A stretch of DNA of 45,513 bases from NCBI RefSeq assembly GCF_000346505.1, contig NZ_ANOH01000097.1, positions 1 through 45,513 of the forward strand, written 5' to 3'. Origin of the DNA: Aporhodopirellula sallentina SM41 (GTDB taxonomy: Bacteria; Planctomycetota; Planctomycetia; Pirellulales; Pirellulaceae). This document shows positions 1-7,964 of this stretch, one piece after another (the stretch's first letter is position 1; the number at the start of each line of letters is the position of its first letter). The notes below the pieces were generated by a model. That model was not told the origin of the DNA. It worked only from the letters and a program-made list of their open reading frames with translations, and ran no database searches. The translations under genes were made by a program, and so were the position numbers.

Positions 1-1651
1 TGGAATCGATTCGACTTTGGTACCAAGCAATATCGTCTGCTTCATTGAGTTCTATCGCCATCTTCACAGCGCTGTTGAGCGCCATGAAGTACAACGAATC
101 GATCACAATTTGTTGGTCGATCGTGTCCTTTTTCCCCCAGTCGCTCCAGTTCCAATGATCCATTGACGACTTTTTGCGCAATTGCAAACCGTCGGCACCT
201 GGGCTCCACAGTTGGAGGTATTCACGAACATGCGGATACGCGTAACGTAGCGTGTCGATGTCGCCGGTGTTGAAGTAGTACTGCCAGATGGCCTGATCGA
301 CAAACTGCAAACTCTGGCTGGGTAGCTCACGCAACCGCAATGGGCCAAGAGCCGCGTAGATATCGTCGTGGCTATACGCCATCGTTACCCGGATCGCTTT
401 TCTCAGTAGCTGACGACCGGCATCGTCCATGCAGTAGAAGAGGTAACTGGCTTGGTCGGCAACATCTCCGATCCAGCACGCACGCTCGCGATCGGGGCAA
501 TCCATGAAGTTATCACGGGCACAAACGAAGAGCGTGTTGCGTCCCATCTGCCACAGACGTTGATAGAACGGGTCGCTGCATTCAAACATTCCCGCCATAT
601 TGCCAACGCTCATCCAGCGGTACTTCAGCCCCAGCACTTTGACGCCAGCGGGGATTTGATAGATCACCCAATGCCCGTTCATCCACGAGAAACTCTCGAA
701 GTCCTGCCGGCCCTGTTTCGTCGTATAGTGCGCGGTGATCTTGTTTTGACGGTTGTCAGTCGTGATACCAATCTCGACGCCCTCATCACATTCAATTTCT
801 AGCCACGGCGTGATCTGTTGATTCCATGGCAGGTGGCATCGGATCGGCGTCCCATCGCTGACGAACGGGAATTTCGATTCCGGATGGCTCGCGTAGAATT
901 GCAAACCGTGATTGACCAGCGAGGGAACGTAGTTCCTTTCGAGATGATTCCAGGGCGCGACGGGCGGAATCCCTTTTTCCGTTGCATTCGACCAGTCGGT
1001 GTCGTCAAACCCAGGTGACTGCCAATCGCCCATCGCGTCGCGGGCGTCGTACTTGACGTTGTACTGAACGATGCTCGTTCCCGTGTCACCACTATCCAAC
1101 GCGTAGGCGGGATTGCGTTTCGTTTTCCATGACCGATCGGTGGTAATTCGTTGATCACCGATATCGGCCTGAAGGATAAAACCGCCCTTCCCGCTATCGA
1201 CGTGAGTGCCTTTATGAGTCTCGTTGCCCCAGTACCAAACCAGAACTGAAATCGTGTTCTTGCCGGGACGGAGATACGGAGCGAGATCTACCTCCTCGTA
1301 CCACGTATTGGAGGGCTTACGATTGGGAGGAAGCTCCCACATCTCTTTCACACGATCCCATGGCTTTGCGGGACTCGGACCACGGGCGACGCTCCCCTCA
1401 AACACGACCAATTCGCCGTTGATCCACATCCAGTACTTGCTGTCGGCCGCAATGCTCGCAACGGCTTTACTGGGAACTTCGCCAACTACGATCTGCTTGC
1501 GAAACGCGACCCAGGAATTGGCTGGCCCGTCTTCCGGTTGCCAGATCCACTGAGCGTTCCACTCAATCGTCTGATCATCGGCGCAAGTGGATGTAGCGCA
1601 GATCGAAACCAGAAACAAACCGAGGAACAGAACGGTGCAGACACTTTTCAT
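1..1651 (-). CDS. GH78-like alpha-L-rhamnosidase (3' end beyond window)
   Basis: The minus-strand frame stays open from an ATG at 1651 to the window edge (about 550 codons, no stop), so the C-terminus is missing. The N-terminus has a signal peptide (MKSVCTVLFLGLFLVS, then a small-residue cleavage region). Next come beta-sandwich modules with a typical W-x-W-I-N-G-E stretch. An alpha/alpha-barrel start follows with the motif DCPDRERACWIGD, which matches the GH78 family motif DCPxRxE...W.GD that carries acidic catalytic-site residues. GH78 enzymes remove terminal alpha-L-rhamnose by inversion. The protein is probably exported to the periplasm or surface. An in-frame ATG at 1702 would add 17 residues before the signal peptide and is less likely. 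The gene lies 100 bp downstream of another GH78 gene, so the two form a tandem pair at the end of the operon. Confidence 0.85.
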   Translation of the reverse strand, partial: MKSVCTVLFLGLFLVSICATSTCADDQTIEWNAQWIWQPEDGPANSWVAFRKQIVVGEVPSKAVASIAADSKYWMWINGELVVFEGSVARGPSPAKPWDRVKEMWELPPNRKPSNTWYEEVDLAPYLRPGKNTISVLVWYWGNETHKGTHVDSGKGGFILQADIGDQRITTDRSWKTKRNPAYALDSGDTGTSIVQYNVKYDARDAMGDWQSPGFDDTDWSNATEKGIPPVAPWNHLERNYVPSLVNHGLQFYASHPESKFPFVSDGTPIRCHLPWNQQITPWLEIECDEGVEIGITTDNRQNKITAHYTTKQGRQDFESFSWMNGHWVIYQIPAGVKVLGLKYRWMSVGNMAGMFECSDPFYQRLWQMGRNTLFVCARDNFMDCPDRERACWIGDVADQASYLFYCMDDAGRQLLRKAIRVTMAYSHDDIYAALGPLRLRELPSQSLQFVDQAIWQYYFNTGDIDTLRYAYPHVREYLQLWSPGADGLQLRKKSSMDHWNWSDWGKKDTIDQQIVIDSLYFMALNSAVKMAIELNEADDIAWYQSRIDS

Positions 1652-1751
1652 GCGAAGGTTTTCAAACTGAGTGGGATGGGGATCAATGGGTGCGTCTTTC
1701 ATAGAAGGTTCCTCAATGTATTTAGGACATTGCCTGTGCCGCCCGCGTGGA

Positions 1752-4097
1752 TCAACGTTCATTGAGGATCCTTAGCTCCGCGACTTCCGGCAGGTCTGAG
1801 CACTGGTCAATCTGCAACCGCATTTTGCTGGCGGTGACTACATCGAATTGATGAATCCGACCTGATCCACATTCTTTGCCTTCGAATAAATCGCGCCAAC
1901 GATCGCCGTCCCAGACTTGAAGGCGATAACTCTTGATGCGATCGCCTATCTCGTCGATTTCGATGGTGTCGAAAGTTTGTGGTTTGATCCAAGCGGCCTC
2001 TAGCCATTGAGATTGAGCAGATGCGGCTTTCCAAGAAGTCTCCGCGTTCTGATCGTTGCTCTTGAAAGCTTCGAATCCTGGGAGCTTTTCACTTTCGATA
2101 TGCATCGACGACGCACTCATGCGTGCGATCTTGGCGAGATTGCGTTGCTGATCGATTGGGTCGGGGTAAGCTACTTCGGGAATCGCGGATACTGCAAAGT
2201 CATACGTACCCGATCCGATCGCGTAGACGACGCAATTCCCAACGGCGTCGCTGAGTTGATCGCCGAGATAGCGTACGTCTTCGGACTGCTCGGCCGGACG
2301 GCCACTTTCTCGAACATGTTCTTTGCTGACCGAAGGAACGAACAATTTGGCCGAGCAGTTGACAGGAACCTCGATGTGGTAGGTTGCAATGTTGTCGCCA
2401 CGTTTCCAGTTGACGACGATCTTGCCGTAGTTGGTTTGAAAAGATGCATTGGCATACGTCAGATCCCCGACCGGAGATGGCTTAATTAAGAACTGTTGCA
2501 TTCCTGGGTGCTCTGGATCAGGCCGGATGCCGCCGAATCCTTTGATGAAATATCCGCCAATACCGGTGTAGCAAGTATGAATTCGGCTTTGTCCGGTTGC
2601 GGACCATCGTTCAGGCCACAACGTTTCATCTTGCGCGAGGAAGTAGCCGTAACTGGGGTGAGCATCGTCGCACAACATCTCGTAGATGAGGTCCATACGC
2701 TCACCGCACTCCGTGAAATAGCGAGTATAGATCGCTTGCCCTGAACTGCCGCAGTCGTAGTACGGGAATCCGTAAAGCACTTCGTCGACCAACCGGCCGT
2801 ACACCTTCTGTCGTTCGGATTGAGGAGTAACGCCGCCAATGAGCGCGAATACTTGATTGATTTGTTGGCCGTTTCCGTAGTCGCCCGATTCCGAATCGTA
2901 AAAAAACGCATGGGTGGCGTGACGTTGAACGGTTAACCGATCCGAATAGGTTGCCGCGTCGACGTGCTTTCCCAAGGCTGTCGCGATCTTCACGGCACGA
3001 TCGAGCATGAACGCATACAAACAATTGTTGAAGTGCGCCGCCTCCGGTGAATTGCTGCTATCCCAGAAATTGCCCTTTGGGGTACACCAATCACCGAGGC
3101 CTGGGAATTGCCGTTCGCCTTCTTCGCCAATGACGAGTGCTCCGTCGGTGGCGTAGTCGGAGTGTTCAAACAACCATGTCATCCACCGTTCCATGGATAG
3201 GTAATTGTCTGCCAAAAGCTTTTTGTCGCCGAGCATCTCGTACGTCGCCCAGATCGTGATCGGACAATTGGCTTTCCACATCAAGAAGGGGCGATCCTGC
3301 TCGTTGATGACAGCACGTATTCTGCCATCGGGGAACTGAGTGTCCCGCATGAACTGTGTGTACTGGTCCATGTAGGCTCCGCTTTCAAAATTCGTCAAAG
3401 CATCACCGTACATCGCCGCAACAGTAACCTCGCCCCAACCACGACGCTCGCGATGAGGACAGTCCATCAAAATCCCATCGAGCGTATTGGCGAGATACGT
3501 GTCAATGTTCACATCGTAGATGCGATTGAGCAATTCGTTTGAACACTCAAACGAACTGGTCCGCTTCCGATCACTTGTGATGACATACCCCGTAATGTCG
3601 TCCAACGGCGGGGTGGCTTCGAGACCGCTTACGGTGATCCAGCGTCCGCCTGCGATATTGAAACGGTTTGAGAACACTCCTTCCCCGGTCTCGGCGAAGA
3701 TGTACTCGCTCTTTTGATTCCAATTGCAGCGTTTTTCCTTTTGATCCGAAATTTCAAACACCACTTTCTGCCCGGCTTTGCCGCCACGCAGATGCATTTG
3801 GAAATAGCCGGAATAGTTACGCCCCATATCGATCACGTACGACTGATCCTCCAGTGGCGTGACACAGCACGGCGTGATTTTTTCGTATTTGACTTGGGGT
3901 TCGACCCTCTGAGCACTCAAGATCACAGCGATGTCGCTTTCCCAGACTGTCGCTTGATCCCACTGCGTGTCGTCGTAGTTCGGCTGATTCCATTCCGAGA
4001 TTCGGTTGCGAGCATCAATGCGTTCGCCACCAAAATCGAGGATATTCCAGCCCCCGACTGTACTCGCTGTTGCTCTTACGACATTTCCATGTTTCAT
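1752..4097 (-). CDS. GH78 alpha-L-rhamnosidase, catalytic and C-terminal part (after frameshift)
   Basis: This 781-codon frame carries most of a GH78 alpha-L-rhamnosidase but lacks its N-terminus, which sits in another frame just upstream. Visible parts are the FGGERIDAR segment typical of the second beta-domain, the alpha/alpha-barrel motif DCPHRERRGWGE (residues 212-223) and the C-terminal beta-sandwich. A roughly 140-residue end resembles an F5/8 type C (CBM32-like) carbohydrate-binding domain. The apparent ATG at 4097 is internal to the family alignment, so it is probably not a true start. Joining it to the upstream frame at the G5 run (minus strand, 4051-4055) gives a protein of about 1055 residues, normal for this family. 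Whether the gene is broken, mis-sequenced or recoded cannot be decided from this sequence. Confidence 0.85.
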   Translation of the reverse strand: MKHGNVVRATASTVGGWNILDFGGERIDARNRISEWNQPNYDDTQWDQATVWESDIAVILSAQRVEPQVKYEKITPCCVTPLEDQSYVIDMGRNYSGYFQMHLRGGKAGQKVVFEISDQKEKRCNWNQKSEYIFAETGEGVFSNRFNIAGGRWITVSGLEATPPLDDITGYVITSDRKRTSSFECSNELLNRIYDVNIDTYLANTLDGILMDCPHRERRGWGEVTVAAMYGDALTNFESGAYMDQYTQFMRDTQFPDGRIRAVINEQDRPFLMWKANCPITIWATYEMLGDKKLLADNYLSMERWMTWLFEHSDYATDGALVIGEEGERQFPGLGDWCTPKGNFWDSSNSPEAAHFNNCLYAFMLDRAVKIATALGKHVDAATYSDRLTVQRHATHAFFYDSESGDYGNGQQINQVFALIGGVTPQSERQKVYGRLVDEVLYGFPYYDCGSSGQAIYTRYFTECGERMDLIYEMLCDDAHPSYGYFLAQDETLWPERWSATGQSRIHTCYTGIGGYFIKGFGGIRPDPEHPGMQQFLIKPSPVGDLTYANASFQTNYGKIVVNWKRGDNIATYHIEVPVNCSAKLFVPSVSKEHVRESGRPAEQSEDVRYLGDQLSDAVGNCVVYAIGSGTYDFAVSAIPEVAYPDPIDQQRNLAKIARMSASSMHIESEKLPGFEAFKSNDQNAETSWKAASAQSQWLEAAWIKPQTFDTIEIDEIGDRIKSYRLQVWDGDRWRDLFEGKECGSGRIHQFDVVTASKMRLQIDQCSDLPEVAELRILNER

Positions 4098-4920
4098 CGG
4101 TCACCAGTGTCGTGGTTTCCGCGTCGTCCTCAATCACGACCTGTGCCTTAAAGACAAAAGGCGGATTCCGATACTCGGTGACTCGAGGCCAACGAGCCCA
4201 ACCGGCCGCATGCCAGATCGCGACGACGTTCTTGCCCGGTTGCAAGTAGTCACGAACATCGTAGGTCAGATAGGGAATCCGCTTCTTCATGAACGATTGC
4301 GCTGGATTCATCACCCCGTCGCCGACCTTACGTCCGTTAACATAGATCTCGTGATAGCCAAACGAAGCAACGTAGGCGAACGCGGTCGAAGGACTCTGAG
4401 ACAGTGAGAATGTTTTACGGAACCAGTTGTGATCGGTTTTGATTTGATCCTCTTTGTGGATCCAGGAGCCTAACCAGTCGCTTGGATTCAGTAGCCCAAT
4501 TGTGAAACGTGCCGGTTTGCTCCATGCGCTAGTTGCGTCTGCCGCGTCTCGAACTCTTACCTTCCAGTAACAGGTCCTTCCTGACGTCAACTGCTCGCCT
4601 GCGAAAACAACGTTTTGCGAATCAGAATGTTCGACCAACCCGCTGTCCCAGAGGTCACCTAAATCGGCATCGAGTTTCGCAAGGCTGCTTGCGACGACGA
4701 TTCGGTAGCCCGTCTGCCGCTGGTTTCGCTCGGCCCGCGTGTCGATGATCTTCCAGCTAAGCCTTGGACGCGTATTATCGATCCCCAGTGGGTTCGTTCG
4801 ATACTCGCAGCGTAAGTCCACGGGAACCACCGCAGCACAGCAATTGGCAGACACAAAGAAAAGCGTCATCCAAAGCATCAGTTGATAAGTGCGTGGAACG
4901 ATGGTGGGTCGGGCGTTCAT
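4015..4920 (-). CDS. GH78 alpha-L-rhamnosidase, N-terminal part (before frameshift)
   Basis: This frame encodes a signal peptide (core LMLWMTLFFVSANCCA), an N-terminal fibronectin-like domain starting with the family-typical LRCEYRTNPLGID, and the GH78 N-terminal beta-sandwich with YEIYVNGRKVGDG-like features (here HEIYVNGRKVGDGVMNP). It runs to VTDETWKCRKSNSEYS, then turns into unrelated residues and stops. The next frame continues the expected GGWNILDFGGERID. The two frames overlap by 83 bp. I chose the ATG at 4920 over the in-frame TTG at 4938 because it directly precedes the signal peptide; neither has a clear ribosome site. The sulfatase gene upstream ends 93 bp away on the same strand. 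Confidence 0.8.
   Translation of the reverse strand: MNARPTIVPRTYQLMLWMTLFFVSANCCAAVVPVDLRCEYRTNPLGIDNTRPRLSWKIIDTRAERNQRQTGYRIVVASSLAKLDADLGDLWDSGLVEHSDSQNVVFAGEQLTSGRTCYWKVRVRDAADATSAWSKPARFTIGLLNPSDWLGSWIHKEDQIKTDHNWFRKTFSLSQSPSTAFAYVASFGYHEIYVNGRKVGDGVMNPAQSFMKKRIPYLTYDVRDYLQPGKNVVAIWHAAGWARWPRVTEYRNPPFVFKAQVVIEDDAETTTLVTDETWKCRKSNSEYSRGLEYPRFWWRTH
4051..4055 (-). other. Frameshift site in GH78 gene (G5 run)
   Basis: The coding strand reads AGTCGGGGGCTGG here. Removing one G restores a continuous GH78 reading frame (SEYS-R-GWNILDFGGE). The switch must fall near here because the upstream frame matches the family up to SEYS and the downstream frame matches from GGW onward. Confidence 0.8.
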
Positions 4921-5013
4921 TGGTGGGGATGCGACCAAATTCGATTGATCAGCAATGCTAGCGAGGGAAATCGCGAGAAATCGGTGTAGGAGAAACGAGT
5001 TTGGAGTCGGCTA

Positions 5014-6459
5014 TTATTCGTTCTCTTCGAACAGGAAAACGAACTCATGGTGAATCTCCGGATGCTGCTTTGCGAGATCCGTCGTCTCACCGGGGTCCGT
5101 TGCCAGGTCAAATAGTTGGGTTGGTTGATCCAGCCCGTAGCGAACCGCTTTCCAGTTGCCACGACGAGCCGCTTGAAAGACTTCGCCGACGACACCTGAG
5201 TTGGGATCACCGACTTGTTTGCCAAATTCCCAGTACAACGTTCGTTCCGGAATTGAATTAGGCGAGTCACTGAGCAACGGATAAATCGACGTTCCGTTGG
5301 TTTTCACACGTGGGACGGAATTCAAAGAAACACCGGCAATGTCAGCGAACGTTGGCAGCACGTCAGCAAAGGCCAATGGCGTCTCCTCGACTCGGCCGGT
5401 TTTGATTTTCGCCGGCCAACAAGCGATCATCGGCACGTGAATGCCTCCGTCGAACAGATCACGCTTCATTCCTTTGAACGGTGCAGCGGCTTTGAAAAAG
5501 TCTGGATCGCCTCCGCCTTCATCGTGCGGACCGTTGTCAGACGTAAAAATAATTAACGTGTTGTCGGCGATGCCGCGGCGGTTCAGCGCGTCAACGATCT
5601 TGCCCACGTAGGAGTCCAATGCGGTGACCATCCCCGCGAGTGTTGCACGAGGCCGCACGACCGGTTCGGGATAGTACCATGCGTACTGGTCCGATGGTTC
5701 GCCCTTAGACATCCCGGAATACGGGGTTTCTTCAAACAGCGATTCGTACGGTTTGACGAACTCTTCCGGTGCGGCGAGTTCAGCGTGAGGGGATGAAAAC
5801 GCGAGCATCACAAAGAAAGGATTCTCGTGATCTTGATTGATAAAATCGATTGCTTCTTGAGCAAACAACTCTTGTGCATACGCCCCCTTTTTGCCGCCCT
5901 CGTTTGCAGTGATGCGCAGTTTGTGTCCGTCACGCCACAGAATCGTCGGGTATTGTCGATGACCTTCGAGAATCGAATACATGCCGAACCACGTATCAAA
6001 CCCCATCGCCAACGGATCGGTCACACCCATTTGCGATCCGATGGAATACTTGCCAAACAGAGCGGTGTCGTAACCAGCATGCTTGAGCACGTGAGCTATC
6101 GTGACATCGATATCGGCCAATTGAACTTTGTTGGAATTGTTCTGCATGAGACGTCCGTCGCGTCCCGTGAACAGTGAAACACGAGAAGGCGAACAAACGG
6201 TGTTGCCCGCGTACGCGTTCGTGAACCGAATCCCGTTCGCCGCAAGACGGTCCAGTTGAGGCGTCTTGATCGGTGTATCGCCATACGCGCCAATTTGGTT
6301 GAACCCCATGTCGTCGGCCAACACGAAAATGATATTGGGCGGATCAGGCGTGGTCGGCTCAGTCGCTTTCGAGAGCGAGATCGCCGCGAAGCCGAACGCA
6401 CCAAAGATGAGGCAGCAGCACAGATGCATGGAACGCGGATGAGTTCGCGAGAATGTCAA
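5014..6459 (-). CDS. Secreted sulfatase, CSPSR formylglycine motif
   Basis: This is a type I (formylglycine-dependent) sulfatase of 481 residues. A hydrophobic export signal covers about residues 11-30. The metal-binding start NIIFVLADDMG is at 42-52, and the CSPSR motif starts at Cys89, which would be oxidised to formylglycine. Further C-terminal are the FTSDNGPH metal/active-site segment and a DGGIHVPMI block. It would hydrolyse a sulfate ester from a sugar; the substrate is not readable from sequence. The start is a TTG at 6459 preceded by GGAGAG at good spacing, and it overlaps the stop of the BNR_4 gene (TTTGA), so translation is probably coupled. An ATG at 6429 just before the signal peptide is the alternative. 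The neighbouring rhamnosidases suggest a sulfated rhamnose-containing glycan. Confidence 0.93.
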   Translation of the reverse strand: MTFSRTHPRSMHLCCCLIFGAFGFAAISLSKATEPTTPDPPNIIFVLADDMGFNQIGAYGDTPIKTPQLDRLAANGIRFTNAYAGNTVCSPSRVSLFTGRDGRLMQNNSNKVQLADIDVTIAHVLKHAGYDTALFGKYSIGSQMGVTDPLAMGFDTWFGMYSILEGHRQYPTILWRDGHKLRITANEGGKKGAYAQELFAQEAIDFINQDHENPFFVMLAFSSPHAELAAPEEFVKPYESLFEETPYSGMSKGEPSDQYAWYYPEPVVRPRATLAGMVTALDSYVGKIVDALNRRGIADNTLIIFTSDNGPHDEGGGDPDFFKAAAPFKGMKRDLFDGGIHVPMIACWPAKIKTGRVEETPLAFADVLPTFADIAGVSLNSVPRVKTNGTSIYPLLSDSPNSIPERTLYWEFGKQVGDPNSGVVGEVFQAARRGNWKAVRYGLDQPTQLFDLATDPGETTDLAKQHPEIHHEFVFLFEENE

Positions 6460-7949
6460 AGGGAACTCTCCATTTTTGGGGCATGGACGATTGGCTTGAG
6501 ATGGAAGTCGATGACATGTAGAGGTGAAGGGACGCCATCAATCGGATCGCGTTTGTCGGTACGAATGATTCTTTTGGGAGGAGACTGAACGTAGACCGAC
6601 AGAACCTGTTCTTCCTCCCATCGCGTAACGTCGACCAACGGCTCTCCAAAAGTAGGTTGTTCGGGAGTTGGAAGTCGTTCCCACTGCCACAGGCTACGTG
6701 ACGCATTAGGGATTCCACGAGCAATGAACAACTGATATTCGTCGTTGACTTCGTCGGTGTACGCGAGAAATAGCACTCCGTCTTTGTTTCCCACGAGCTT
6801 CGGTCGTTGTCCCGAAAACGGTAAAACCTCCAAATTCCACTTACGATTGCCGCCACGCCAATAGTGGTGATACCGATGCTCGGACCTGCCCGCTTGTCGT
6901 TGTCTCGCGATCACATGGATGCTGCCATCATCAAACGCATAGTGAGTGTTCTGGTTCGCAACGTGGTTTTCTGGCGCAATGGGCAACACGACCAGTCCGG
7001 GCGTATCTAGATGTATGGGGTTCGTTCCGGTCTCACCAATGATCTTTCCATTGGAGTCGTGCCAAGTGTTCCCCATGTCGTCGCTGTACGCGTAACACAA
7101 GTCATGTTGGTTTCGCGGATTGGTCTTTTCAAACCGATCACGCCAAACCCACGTCGCGTGGAGTCGTTGATTAGAGAACGACAACGAATTCATGTAGGGA
7201 CATCGATAAAGGCTGGTGCGACCGTTGTGTTCATAAACACCAATATCACGGGCAATGAACTTCCCCATTCCCGGAACCCAATCGTGGGCGTCGCCGTCGT
7301 ATCGTTCGATCATGCCGTCACCGTTGCCAGACGTCATGGCCCGGTAGTACAGCATCAGGTCGCCATCAGGGGATGAGAAGAAACGCGGGTAGGTGACTCT
7401 TTCAGCGGTCTCGATTGGTCCCAACGCACTCTGAATCGGCCCAAACAGACTTGGCTCCCAGTCAAACGATTCTCCGCGATTGGCAACGTTCCGTTTCGAA
7501 ACACGGTAGTGCAGCGGACTAGCGTGATGATCGAACGCGAGATGAATGGTTCCATCCTTTTTGCAAATTCCGATGACGATCGTGTTGTGTGAATCATTTG
7601 ATCCAAAATGATGATCTTCAAAGCGGATGACCGACCAATCCGAGGCAGGCAGTTCTCGTCGTGCAAGACACACCCGCCTTCTCGAGTCCACATAGCCAAC
7701 GTATTGGTAGCCTCGGTACGAGACAATCGGCGATTGTTGGTGCGAACGCCCATTCACCGTGCCACCGAATCGAGCGGCAGGCCCTTCGGCAAAGGTCAGC
7801 GCACGGGCATCCACGATCGTATTCTCGACTTTTTGAAAATCTCCTGCGTGCCCGTTTTCAGAGGAAAAGGCTGATGCCACGCAAAGACACCCCATGACGG
7901 TAGAGCGAAAGGCGACGTGCATACGAAAGTTCTTTCTGAGAGTCTTCAT
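6456..7949 (-). CDS. BNR_4-family beta-propeller protein, putative polysaccharide lyase
   Basis: This 497-residue exported protein has a signal peptide within the first ~36 residues. The body matches the BNR-repeat (BNR_4) type: GRSHQQSPIVSYRGYQYVGY, then DSHNTIVIGICKKDGTIHLAFDHHASPLHYR (His121 and His141-142), then RVTYPRFF and an SDDMGNTW repeat. BNR_4 proteins include seven-bladed propellers, and to my recollection ulvan lyases of PL24/PL25 belong to this group, using paired His plus Tyr/Arg. If so, this enzyme would cut the uronic acid-rhamnose backbone; lyase activity is inference. It starts 15 bp after the GH106 stop, and its stop overlaps the next sulfatase start. A non-catalytic or hydrolase role is possible. 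Confidence 0.8.
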   Translation of the reverse strand: MKTLRKNFRMHVAFRSTVMGCLCVASAFSSENGHAGDFQKVENTIVDARALTFAEGPAARFGGTVNGRSHQQSPIVSYRGYQYVGYVDSRRRVCLARRELPASDWSVIRFEDHHFGSNDSHNTIVIGICKKDGTIHLAFDHHASPLHYRVSKRNVANRGESFDWEPSLFGPIQSALGPIETAERVTYPRFFSSPDGDLMLYYRAMTSGNGDGMIERYDGDAHDWVPGMGKFIARDIGVYEHNGRTSLYRCPYMNSLSFSNQRLHATWVWRDRFEKTNPRNQHDLCYAYSDDMGNTWHDSNGKIIGETGTNPIHLDTPGLVVLPIAPENHVANQNTHYAFDDGSIHVIARQRQAGRSEHRYHHYWRGGNRKWNLEVLPFSGQRPKLVGNKDGVLFLAYTDEVNDEYQLFIARGIPNASRSLWQWERLPTPEQPTFGEPLVDVTRWEEEQVLSVYVQSPPKRIIRTDKRDPIDGVPSPLHVIDFHLKPIVHAPKMESSL

Positions 7950-7964
7950 TGTTTGATGAACACG

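Noticed and set aside
4015-4097. Programmed ribosomal frameshift as the explanation for the split GH78 gene
   Set aside because: A G-run alone is weak evidence. No rare-codon stall, internal Shine-Dalgarno or pseudoknot was recognised, and GH78 genes are not known to be recoded. Mutation or sequencing error is simpler.
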